From contig JACRFB010000001.1 of assembly GCA_016218045.1 (NCBI GenBank), forward strand, positions 248,001 through 312,000: a stretch of 64,000 bases of DNA. The letters run 5' to 3'. This document shows, in pieces, positions 35,559 to 44,000 of this stretch. The notes under the pieces were generated by a model. It did no database searches. It had not been told where the DNA came from and was given only the letters and a program-made list of their open reading frames with translations. The DNA is from Ignavibacteriota bacterium (lineage in GTDB: Bacteria; Bacteroidota; Ignavibacteria; SZUA-365). Position 1 is the stretch's first letter, and every line of letters starts with the position of its first letter. A program made the translations under genes and the position numbers.

Positions 35559-36491
35559 TCAATCTCCAGATCGGAAGGCGAGAGCGTGTCGCGGAAGTGT
35601 CTGCCGCATGTGCATGTCCGCGAATCTCCAGGAATGAACGGCGTTTCTTGCGAGTACCACCGTGGGAAATGAATTCGATATTCCGATTTTCTTAAGAACG
35701 TCGACAAAGTGTTCAGCCCGATCGATGTTCCCCTTCTGGCCATCAAAGGCAGCCGATTGTACATGGAAACTCATGGATTTCAGATATCGCAAGGATTCCC
35801 CGCGTGCCGTGGCGATGATATCTGTTGGATTCCATTTTTTCATGAACTCAACATCCCTTGGACGTCCGAACACAGGGTCGAAAAATTCGGGTGTCATCCA
35901 CGCGGCATCTATGCCCTTTGTTTCAGGGCGTGGATCGACAAGAGCACGCCACATGTGGGTTCCATCGTAGCATCCTGCAGATACGAAAAGATGCGGGTTG
36001 CGTGCAACGCAAAGCATTGCCGTCCATCCTCCCAGTGAAAACCCATCAACGGCTCTTTGTGACCTCCGAGGAACTGCACGAAATCGCCGTTCGACGTGCG
36101 GGATTAGATCGTTGATAAAGTAGGACGCGAAGCGTCCTGTACCGATGCCCTTTTTATAACGTGCCAGTTCAGGTGCCCGCATATCCACGCCGAGCCCTGG
36201 AATCGAATTGTCCTGAGATGAAAGACCGGGCATCACGACGAGCATAGGCGTGATTGCTCTGGACGCAATCAGCTCATCGAGGGTATCGACGATGGAACGT
36301 CCGCCCCGAGTCGTGTCTTCATAGGGATTCGTCCATTCTCTCTCATGTCCTCGGAACAGGTAAAGAACCGGATATGACATACGCGAGGTTGCATAGGCGT
36401 GAGGCAAGTAGATTCGATACTGTTTCAGAATCCCCAATGCCTTGCTGCGGATCCCGACAGTCTCAACAATGCCACCAGTATTTTTTTTCAT
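35559..36491 (-). CDS. Putative esterase (enterochelin esterase/Fes-like, PF00756)
   Basis: A 310-residue alpha/beta hydrolase without an obvious signal peptide. Typical features are YRIYLPHAY, SYPVLYLFRGHEREW, a nucleophile elbow DGFSLGGW and a C-terminal histidine in VHSWRFADMHM. Members of this group cleave siderophore, feruloyl or acyl esters, or S-formylglutathione, and the substrate here is not evident. The gene begins with ATG followed by a run of A, without a ribosome site. It is the last of a minus-strand series (glycosyltransferase 66 bases upstream) and converges with the DUF5686 gene across 160 bases that contain no gene. Confidence 0.8.
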   Translation of the reverse strand: MKKNTGGIVETVGIRSKALGILKQYRIYLPHAYATSRMSYPVLYLFRGHEREWTNPYEDTTRGGRSIVDTLDELIASRAITPMLVVMPGLSSQDNSIPGLGVDMRAPELARYKKGIGTGRFASYFINDLIPHVERRFRAVPRRSQRAVDGFSLGGWTAMLCVARNPHLFVSAGCYDGTHMWRALVDPRPETKGIDAAWMTPEFFDPVFGRPRDVEFMKKWNPTDIIATARGESLRYLKSMSFHVQSAAFDGQKGNIDRAEHFVDVLKKIGISNSFPTVVLARNAVHSWRFADMHMRQTLPRHALAFRSGD

Positions 36492-36557
36492 TTATTCGAA
36501 TGCACTGTTCGCATCCGGAACCAGAATGAAGCTGCTACTCCTTGAAGCAGCGAGGAA

Positions 36558-37292
36558 TCAGCGCTTCCGAAGCGGGCGGTATTTTCCCTGCCAGAAGTTT
36601 ATTCTCACCCGCAAGAGACCCTTGATGTCATCCACGGCAGTACGGACAATCTTCACGCGTGTGTCGAGATCCTCAATCCACTTCACAGGTACATCAAATA
36701 TTTTATAGCCGCATTTCTCGCCGATGATGAGTAGTTCGGAATCAAAAAACCAGACGTTGTCTTCGATTGCAGGGAGTAAAGTATCAATCACCCGCCGCGT
36801 GACAGCCTTGAATCCGCACTGTGCGTCAGAAAATCGCGTGAAGAACACCGCCTTCACCATCACATTATATGTCCGAGAAATGAACTCACGCTTGAAGCTT
36901 CGAACGGTGTTGGCACCTTTCATCAAGCGTGACCCTGTCCCGATGTCGTAGCCTCCATGTGCCAGCGCACGTACCATGGGTGGAAAAGATTCCAGATTTG
37001 TTGACAGATCTACATCCATGTAACTGCAGATGTCTGCATCCGAACCGATCCAGGATTGTTTCAAGGCCCTGCCTCGGCCCTTTTGTTCAAGGCGGCGATA
37101 CTGGACCCGATTGAATCCCGATACTAGTTCGCGGGATACTTCAGGGGTCCTGTCGATCGACGCGTTGTCCGCGATTTCGATATGCCAATCAAAATCGGAG
37201 AGCTGCGCTCCAAGAAAGGCGTGAAGAGCCGGGATGCTGACCGGGAGAGCTTTTTCTTCGTTGTAGACAGGTATTGTAACGAGGAGTTTCAT
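36558..37292 (-). CDS. Family 2 glycosyltransferase (dolichyl-phosphate-sugar synthase-like)
   Basis: A 244-residue GT-A glycosyltransferase: VTIPVYNEEKALPVSIPAL, then IADNASIDRT, KGRGRALKQSW and the metal-binding DVDLSTN. DAQCGFKAVTRRV and ELLIIGEKCGYKIFDVPVKW are typical of polyprenyl-phosphate glucose or mannose synthases. No C-terminal membrane helices are present, so it is a soluble or peripheral enzyme. It probably transfers a nucleotide sugar onto a polyprenyl phosphate for envelope glycans. It follows the LD-carboxypeptidase gene by 76 bases. Confidence 0.85.
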   Translation of the reverse strand: MKLLVTIPVYNEEKALPVSIPALHAFLGAQLSDFDWHIEIADNASIDRTPEVSRELVSGFNRVQYRRLEQKGRGRALKQSWIGSDADICSYMDVDLSTNLESFPPMVRALAHGGYDIGTGSRLMKGANTVRSFKREFISRTYNVMVKAVFFTRFSDAQCGFKAVTRRVIDTLLPAIEDNVWFFDSELLIIGEKCGYKIFDVPVKWIEDLDTRVKIVRTAVDDIKGLLRVRINFWQGKYRPLRKR

Positions 37293-37368
37293 GTGCCCGT
37301 AGCGGAATAGTGAAACGTGCAGACAAAAGTAGGTCGACGGCTTCGCTTTTCCAATGCTCGGCGTCGTG

Positions 37369-38313
37369 TCATGCCACGACAGGATGGACTGCGTGCAGCA
37401 GACATTTATGTGCGTTCAAACGAACGCGCGCACCCATGGGAAGGGTGATTTTTGGATTATCATGTCCCACAGGAAGTCCACAGACTGTAGGGATGCCCAA
37501 GGGCGAAGAAAATTCACGCAGAACCTCCTCGAGCTCGCGCGACGTCCCGTCTTCAGGAATGTTTGTGAAACGCCCGAATATTAGAGCCCCGATGCGCTTC
37601 AGAATGCCTGCATTGGACAGATGAGATAACATTCGGTCAATTTTATACACATTTTCACCAACATCCTCTAACACGAGTATCGAATGTTCCCACTTGGGCT
37701 CGTATGGGGTTCCGATTACTGTCATCAATACCGCGAGATTCCCTCCGAGCAAGGTGCCCTCACAGATCCCAGGAACCAGACAGCATGCTCCAGGCGTCAA
37801 TGCCGGATGATACAAACGGTAGCGGGAAAATGGCTTTGTGAGCAGTGGCCAGAAGGCATGCTCGGTAACTTCGTCCATCCCTTTCCAAAAATCAGCCGCG
37901 ACCATCGGGCCGGCAAAGGTGAGCAACCTGCATTTCGTCCATAAGGCGGCATGAAGTGCGGTGATGTCGCTGTATCCGACAAAGATTTTTGGATTCCGTC
38001 GAATTGTTGCATAATCGAGCAACCGCAGTATCCGCCCACTCCCATAACCGCCCCTGAGGCAGATAATCGCATCCACGGCGGGATCAGCGAACATGGCATT
38101 TATATCAGCAGCGCGCTGTTCGTCCGTGCCGGCGAGATATCCTTCCGAACTATCGATACTTGCACCTCGTGCCACCCTGAAACCCAGGAGCAGAAGATAC
38201 TCGATCCCCTTTTCAATTTTATCACGATGCAACGGAGGACTGGCTGGTGCTACTATTCCGATGCAAGCCCCAGGTGTAAGCCGATGAGGGATACGAACTG
38301 CTGGATGAGACAT
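37369..38313 (-). CDS. LD-carboxypeptidase (muramoyltetrapeptide carboxypeptidase, S66)
   Basis: A 314-residue cytoplasmic peptidase of the LdcA family that removes the terminal D-Ala from murein tetrapeptides during cell-wall recycling. Visible features are LTPGACIGIVAPASPP, AIICLRGGYGSGRIL, the nucleophile segment VGYSDITALHAALW, and C-terminal GRFTNI plus LGIPTVCGLPVGHDNPKITLP with the catalytic His. Only three bases separate it from dapA, so it belongs to the diaminopimelate operon. This is a sensible pairing because both act on the DAP-containing stem peptide. Immunity proteins of the MccF type share this fold; the context favours recycling. Confidence 0.88.
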   Translation of the reverse strand: MSHPAVRIPHRLTPGACIGIVAPASPPLHRDKIEKGIEYLLLLGFRVARGASIDSSEGYLAGTDEQRAADINAMFADPAVDAIICLRGGYGSGRILRLLDYATIRRNPKIFVGYSDITALHAALWTKCRLLTFAGPMVAADFWKGMDEVTEHAFWPLLTKPFSRYRLYHPALTPGACCLVPGICEGTLLGGNLAVLMTVIGTPYEPKWEHSILVLEDVGENVYKIDRMLSHLSNAGILKRIGALIFGRFTNIPEDGTSRELEEVLREFSSPLGIPTVCGLPVGHDNPKITLPMGARVRLNAHKCLLHAVHPVVA

Positions 38314-38316
38314 TTT

Positions 38317-39207
38317 CTATGAAAGAAGTCCCAGTTCAGTTAAAACGATCCGAAGTGTATTTCGGGTCGAATCCTGTGGGAAAGACATAGGTAGGCGATA
38401 CGATTCCTCGAGCAAGCCCATGAGTGCCATCGCGGATTTTACCGGAATTGGATTCGATTCAATAAAATTCGCATCCATCAACTCAAGTAGCTTGTAATGC
38501 ATCTCCCTCGCTGCATCAAAGCGGCCGGCTAAGGCATCGTGTACGAGTCGCGCATACTCTCCCGGTACTTCGTTTGAAACAGTGGAGATCACTCCATCGG
38601 CACCAGCAGCGATTAATAGGAGTGCAAGATTATCGTCGCCCGATAACACGTGGAATCCTTCCGGGCGTCTCCGCATGAGGTTCATTATCTGGGCCGGATT
38701 TCCAGACGCTTCCTTTGTTGCAACGACATTCGGTAGCTGCGCAATCCGTAGCTGCGTGTCAGCAGTCATATTGCACCCAGTGCGACCTGGCACATTGTAG
38801 ATAATCACCGGAATGGTTACCTCTTTGCACAGCGCTTCATAATGTTGGAACACTCCCTCCTGACTCGGCTTGTTGTAATACGGTGTCACAACAAGCACGG
38901 CATCAGCCCCGAGCGATGCAGCAAGAGATGCAGTTTCGATCGTTTTTCTGGTCGAATTCGAACCTGCGCCTGCTACGACCGGGATTCGTCCAGCGGCCGT
39001 TTTCACAACTGTATCAACAACGACGCGGTATTCTTCCGTTGACAAAGTGACAGCTTCGCCGGTTGTTCCACACGGAACCAGCATATCTACACCGCCGTCA
39101 ATTTGTCGCTCTGCTAACTTTGCGATTCTGTCCACATCAAGATCACCACTTCGCGTGAATGGAGTCACAAGAGCAGTACCAAGTCCTTTAAATGGATTCG
39201 ATGTCAT
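38317..39207 (-). CDS. dapA: 4-hydroxy-tetrahydrodipicolinate synthase DapA
   Basis: Condenses pyruvate with aspartate semialdehyde, the first committed step to diaminopimelate and lysine. The ATG at 39207 has GAGGAAA upstream and gives 296 residues, the usual length; the open frame runs to 39282. Visible motifs are GLGTALVTPFT, VPCGTTGEAVTLS, TPYYNKPSQEG, YNVPGRTGCNM and the Schiff-base lysine in VATKEASG. The start lies 20 bases inside the dapB 3' end, so translation is probably coupled. The operon order is M20 deacylase, dapB, dapA, LD-carboxypeptidase. Confidence 0.96.
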   Translation of the reverse strand: MTSNPFKGLGTALVTPFTRSGDLDVDRIAKLAERQIDGGVDMLVPCGTTGEAVTLSTEEYRVVVDTVVKTAAGRIPVVAGAGSNSTRKTIETASLAASLGADAVLVVTPYYNKPSQEGVFQHYEALCKEVTIPVIIYNVPGRTGCNMTADTQLRIAQLPNVVATKEASGNPAQIMNLMRRRPEGFHVLSGDDNLALLLIAAGADGVISTVSNEVPGEYARLVHDALAGRFDAAREMHYKLLELMDANFIESNPIPVKSAMALMGLLEESYRLPMSFPQDSTRNTLRIVLTELGLLS

Positions 39208-39949
39208 CAAACATTTCCTCGATTGAAAATATTCCTTGTTTTCCATGTATCCACGACGCTGCCAAAAGCGCCCCTTCGGCAAATCCCTGTCGTCCTCGAG
39301 CGGTATGCTTTAGGGCAATTGTGTCCGCTTGTGAATCCAATACAACCACATGTTCCCCTGGTGTAAAACCAACACGGCTCGATGATATTAGCAATTCGTT
39401 CTTGTTTGGTGCTCTATCTGGACGCTCCGTTGAAAGCATGGTTTTTCGCGGAAGAGTCCTCATAATCAGTTGAGCGAGCCACAACGCTGTTCCACTGGGG
39501 GCATCCTTTTTTGCAACATGATGTGTCTCCTGAATTGCCACATCATATTGCTCGTACGCTCTTAGAAGAGAGGATGCATATTCGACGAGTTTCGTGAAAA
39601 TTCGCACACCGACCGAATAGTTGGCTGCGTGGATTAAACCAATGCCATGTTCCTCAATGATCCGGGATACTTCACCATAACTATCTTCCCATCCCGTGGT
39701 TCCGACAACAATGTTTTTCCCTGCTTGAGCACATAGAGCAGTATTCGCTACGACAGCATCCGGCGAGGAGAAATCAATGCACACATCAACGGAAGATAAA
39801 TCTGCTTGTGATACATCGCCTGCGTCTGCATCGTGCAGCTGGTCGATGATAACTGCAATCTTAAAGCCTGCCGTCCTAGCTGCAGCTTCTATTTCCTTTC
39901 CCATCCTTCCATAACCTATGAGCGCCAAGATGGGCATTTCTTCATTCAC
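39188..39949 (-). CDS. dapB: 4-hydroxy-tetrahydrodipicolinate reductase DapB
   Basis: Reduces the DapA product with NAD(P)H. The 253-residue length is typical. Features are LALIGYGRMGKEIEAAA for nucleotide binding, VGTTGWEDS, ANYSVGVRIF, the active-site signature ETHHVAKKDAPSGTAL, and C-terminal TPGEHVVVLDSQADTI with HTARGRQGFAEGAL. The catalytic histidine pair and lysine are intact. It overlaps the upstream M20 gene by four bases and the downstream dapA by 20, so three genes form a tightly coupled unit. Confidence 0.96.
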   Translation of the reverse strand: MNEEMPILALIGYGRMGKEIEAAARTAGFKIAVIIDQLHDADAGDVSQADLSSVDVCIDFSSPDAVVANTALCAQAGKNIVVGTTGWEDSYGEVSRIIEEHGIGLIHAANYSVGVRIFTKLVEYASSLLRAYEQYDVAIQETHHVAKKDAPSGTALWLAQLIMRTLPRKTMLSTERPDRAPNKNELLISSSRVGFTPGEHVVVLDSQADTIALKHTARGRQGFAEGALLAASWIHGKQGIFSIEEMFDDIESI

Positions 39950-40950
39950 AAGTCACCGTCCGTTTCAAGAATGTGATAAAGTTCCGTATAGAGCATGATC
40001 GCCGTATCAATGTCAGAAAGTCGAATTTTTTCTGAATTTGTGTGCGCGTCATGTATGGAACCTGGTCCTAAGAGGATAGGCGTACCAATAGTACGGAGGT
40101 ACGGAACATCTGTTCCGAAAGAGACGCCTTTGCTTTGGTAACCGGTTGGGACATACATATGCTGTGGTTCATTTTGTGCACCTATGTTGACCTCAGCCCT
40201 TCCTGCAACGATATCCATGACTTGTTTTTTACGTCGCTCCAGAGAATCTACAAGTCTATGAACGATTCGGGCAGTTGCACGAGGTGCAAGGACATTTGGT
40301 GCAATTCCCCCCTGTAAAACACCCACATTTATTGTGGAATCTCCCAGTACAAAGTCATGTCCCCAAGATGCAGTACGAAGATCCTGTATCACATCCAGTA
40401 ACTCATGTAAAGCCGAGTGCCCAAACTCGGGATATGCAGAATGAGCCGAGATCCCTTCAACAGTGAGCTCATATGAGAATACACCCTTATGTGCGGAGAC
40501 AAATGTATTGTCCGTTGGTTCTCCAACGATAATATATCCGGCGCTACGCCCGGATGCAGCCGCGTGTTTAGCGCCAACACTATCTGTTTCTTCTCCAACA
40601 ACGAACAGATACGAGCATCGTTTTCCCTCTGCGATGAGGTGATCTCCCGCACCAAGCATAGCCACAATAATTCCTTTGGTATCGCATGCTCCTCGACCAA
40701 AGAGGTAGCCATTTTCACTACGCGCTGGAAAATGGGGCGGGACTGTGTCCAAGTGGGTGCAAAAAGCCGCGTGGGGATTATCCTGCCAATTGACCCAAAG
40801 ATTCCACCTAGAATCGCTCACATACTGACGAATTACATCATCACCACGTGCTCTGCAGTAGTTTTCGAGCAGCACTGATACCGCAGCTTCCTCGCCTGTG
40901 ATGGAGGGTGTATTGACAAGTTGCGTAAGGAGGTCGAGAGAATGATCCAT
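39946..40950 (-). CDS. M20-family metallodeacylase, probable DapE/ArgE-type
   Basis: A 334-residue dizinc hydrolase: CTHLDTVPPHF and GRGACDTKGI supply the first metal ligands, VVGEETDSVGAKHA the catalytic and bridging acids, and IIVGEPTDN another ligand. AHKGVFSYELTVEGISAHS marks the dimerisation domain, and the C-terminal histidine is in GPGSIHDAHTNSEK. The fold covers succinyl- or acetyl-diaminopimelate deacylases, acetylornithine deacetylase and LysK. Overlap with dapB makes deacylation of an acyl-DAP intermediate the most likely role. The length is nearer to ArgE/LysK than to DapE (about 375), so the precise acyl group is open. Only 33 bases separate its ATG from the upstream terminator stem. 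Confidence 0.83.
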   Translation of the reverse strand: MDHSLDLLTQLVNTPSITGEEAAVSVLLENYCRARGDDVIRQYVSDSRWNLWVNWQDNPHAAFCTHLDTVPPHFPARSENGYLFGRGACDTKGIIVAMLGAGDHLIAEGKRCSYLFVVGEETDSVGAKHAAASGRSAGYIIVGEPTDNTFVSAHKGVFSYELTVEGISAHSAYPEFGHSALHELLDVIQDLRTASWGHDFVLGDSTINVGVLQGGIAPNVLAPRATARIVHRLVDSLERRKKQVMDIVAGRAEVNIGAQNEPQHMYVPTGYQSKGVSFGTDVPYLRTIGTPILLGPGSIHDAHTNSEKIRLSDIDTAIMLYTELYHILETDGDL

Positions 40951-40972
40951 ATTTCGAATCTACTGTTGACCC

Positions 40973-41010
40973 GGTAATAAAGAAAGCGCCCCGCCGAGGC
41001 GGGGCGCTTT
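40973..41010 (-). terminator. Strong intrinsic terminator of the giant surface-protein gene
   Basis: AAAGCGCCCCGCC (40983-40995) pairs perfectly with GGCGGGGCGCTTT (40998-41010) with only two unpaired bases between; the leftward transcript then reads CTTTATTACC. The 13-bp stem is among the strongest hairpins in the window and lies 36 bases after the stop at 41046. Confidence 0.9.
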
Positions 41011-41045
41011 CCCTTTGAAGACGAATCTTCTCAGGTCGAAGTGGA

Positions 41046-44000
41046 TTACTTCAGCAGGGTCATCTTGCGAGTCTGCGTGAAGTCGCCAGCCACCATCTTG
41101 ATGATATAGTTGCCAGAAGGCATCTGCTGACCAAGATCGTTTGTGGCATCCCATGTGGCCTTGAACGAACCAGCGTCCTTGGTCTCATTGACGAGCGTCT
41201 TCACCGGGGTGCCGAGGAGGTCATAGACCACGATGGACACCGGAGCGGACTTCGGCAGCGAGTAGGAAATGGTTGTTGTCGGGTTGAACGGGTTCGGGTA
41301 GTTCTGACCAAGAGCGAATTCCTTCGGTGTCGCGACAGTCTCGTTGCCGAGGATCTTGTCGATGACGATGGTCAGGAGGTAACCCGGGCGGTTGTCCGCG
41401 TTCGGCGGCGTGCTCTTCGTCGTATAGAGGTCGTCGTACGCTTCAACGAACCAGTACATGGAGTACTGACGCGTATTGTTCGTGCCCGACATCTTGTAGA
41501 CGAGGCTCTGCAGCTGACCGTGGTTGGATGTGAACTTCGCGTCCATACCAAGACCATCAGACTCGAACCTTTCGGCGCGGGTGAGGCTTGTGCTGTCAAC
41601 GAAGACCACGTTGTAGCGGACGACATCCGTGAACTTCTCGTTCGGCTTGAGGGCCGACACGACGATATCGGTGTACGGATCCTGCGGCACTGCCTTGGTC
41701 CAAGTAAAGGTCTCGGTCTGGAGGGCCGTGATCAGCTTGAGCACAGTCGCATCAGCCGGAGCTGTAAGCGGGAATGTGTTCGGAGCGTGATCGAGGACTT
41801 CGTACGAATCAGTCTGGCCGTTGATGGCCGGGTTGGTTTCATTGTACGCGCGGATCCACTGGAGTTCCTGTGCACCCTTAACACGCGCGATACGCGATGC
41901 CACGAAGTAATTGGTCGGACCGGTGATGAAGACCGAGCCACTGAAGATGTCGGACAGGCCAGGGATAGTGTTATCGAACTCGCCGGGGAAGCGGGCCGTA
42001 AACTTCGTCTGGATCTGCGCGTTCGACACGTTCAAGAAGCGGTCACGCGGCGACACAATGATTTCGTAGAGACGCATCTTGTAAACCTTGCTCGGAACCG
42101 GATTCTGCGCGGAGGTGAGTTCGACGAGGTAGTTTGTGATACCACCGACGTTGAAGTTCATCTTTGCAGAGGTCTGGTTGAGACCCGCGAGGATCGGGCT
42201 GACATCGATCTGGATGCCGCGCTCGGCCTTCGTATGGGTGACCTTGATCTTCGCAACGCCGTCAACAAAGGCAGACGGATCGATCACGAAGTCATTCGGA
42301 CCGGCCTGAGTGAGGTTGGTTCCGTTATTGGTGATGACAGCCCAGGTGTAGCCGAGCTGATCAGCATTCCAGCTGCGGGAGCTGCTATCGGTGTTGGCAG
42401 TTGAGCCCTTCAGCGTGAGCGTCACGGGCACACCCTTGATGTTCCAGTCGCGGATGATGTTGCCATTCGCGTCCTTCGCAGTCAGGGTGAATTCAACTTC
42501 TTCACCGACCATCTTGTCGATGTCAGGATCAGCTGCGGTCGCGCTGATTTCCACTCCGCCCTTGTCGAGCTTGGTGAGATTCAGGTTGAACCAACGGCTG
42601 GCGAGCTCGTGCGGACGGCAGCCGAAGCGGCTCCACAGAGCTGTATCCGGACGGATGGTGCCATTCGGATCATAACGGAAGGTGACATCTTCCATCGGGA
42701 GGTTATCCGTCTGGTTGAAGTCTTTCACATACACCATCCAACGGATGATGACGGAGTCTGCACTTGTGCTGCTCGGATTCGTATCGAAACCGGCGAACAG
42801 GACATCAAGATCACTTGCGGTGAGCTGGGTGCCCGGCGTCGAACCGGCGTCTTTCACGATGATGGTACCAACAGGGGCACCCTTACCCGCCGGGAAGGTA
42901 CGAACGACTTCGCCAACCCACATGTAGGTAAGCGTATCGACAGTACGACCTGACGGATCGTCGATCCACGTCTGGGATCCACCGTTGTAGACCTTGAAGC
43001 CACCGATAAGGATGCCCTTATTGATGTTGCGGTCGGAGGCGGCGGTCCAGATCACCGGAACGGGCTGCGATGTCGGGCCAAGCGCACTAATCGTGGCGTT
43101 GTCGACGGGCTGCACCGCTGTCGGCGGATTTTCCGGAGCACGGTTGATGGAGACGATAAGAGCAGGGGTCGGAGGCGGATTGTTCCGGATCGTCGCACCC
43201 GCGGTATCGGAATACGTTTCGAGACCGGCCTTGTTGAAGGCACGGACGAACCACTTCACGCGCATGACAAGACTATCGTTGTTCGGCTGCGGCTGTACGT
43301 TCGGGCGGAACAGGAGAGCACGGAGCTGGTCGCCGGGCACAGTCAGGGTCGGGCTGACTCCGAGATTGTCGGAGAGCATGCTGACGACGAGCTGACCAGT
43401 ACCACCGGTACCAACACTGTCAATGATTCCGTACCATTCGTACTTCACAGTGTCATTCGGATTGTTCTTGCCGGGCACGTTGTTCCAGCGCGACGGGGTC
43501 CACTGCAGACGAAGGATATCGTCGGCAAGGCTGTTCGGCGGCTGGCAACCGGCTGTGCGGTCGAGACGGAAGAGAGTACGGTTCTGGGCCGTTGTTGTGC
43601 TAAGCACAAACGGTGCGGGCGCGAAGGCCTGCTTCACCCAGACCGGACGGCTGGAGACGACATTGGCCGGAAGGAGACCATGCGGAATCTTCAGGAGACC
43701 AGGATCGCCAACAGCAAGCGTCAGACGCTTGTCATCCGGCTTGATACCGACGTATTCGTTACGCAGGTTGGCCTGCGGGAACGGATTGAAGATGCGGAGT
43801 GTATCCTGACGGAAGTTCGTATTGTCAAGACCATCCGGGACATTGATCGGTTTGGCACCGAACCAGTTGCCGCCACCGCGGATCATGAGCGTACCACTCG
43901 GCTCAAGATTCGTGAAGCTCCAATCTGTGAAACGGGCACCAATCTGCACGAACATGGTGTCTCGTGCGTTCATATTACCGTAACGATCGTACGGGGTGAC

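Noticed and set aside
36531-36551. GCTGCT / AGCAGC hairpin between glycosyltransferase and esterase genes
   Set aside because: A six-base stem with a nine-base loop and no T-tract is within chance expectation.
41520-42404. A 294-residue plus-strand frame
   Set aside because: Same codon-aligned shadow of the giant gene; the sense strand has the T9SS tail and Ig-like domains here.
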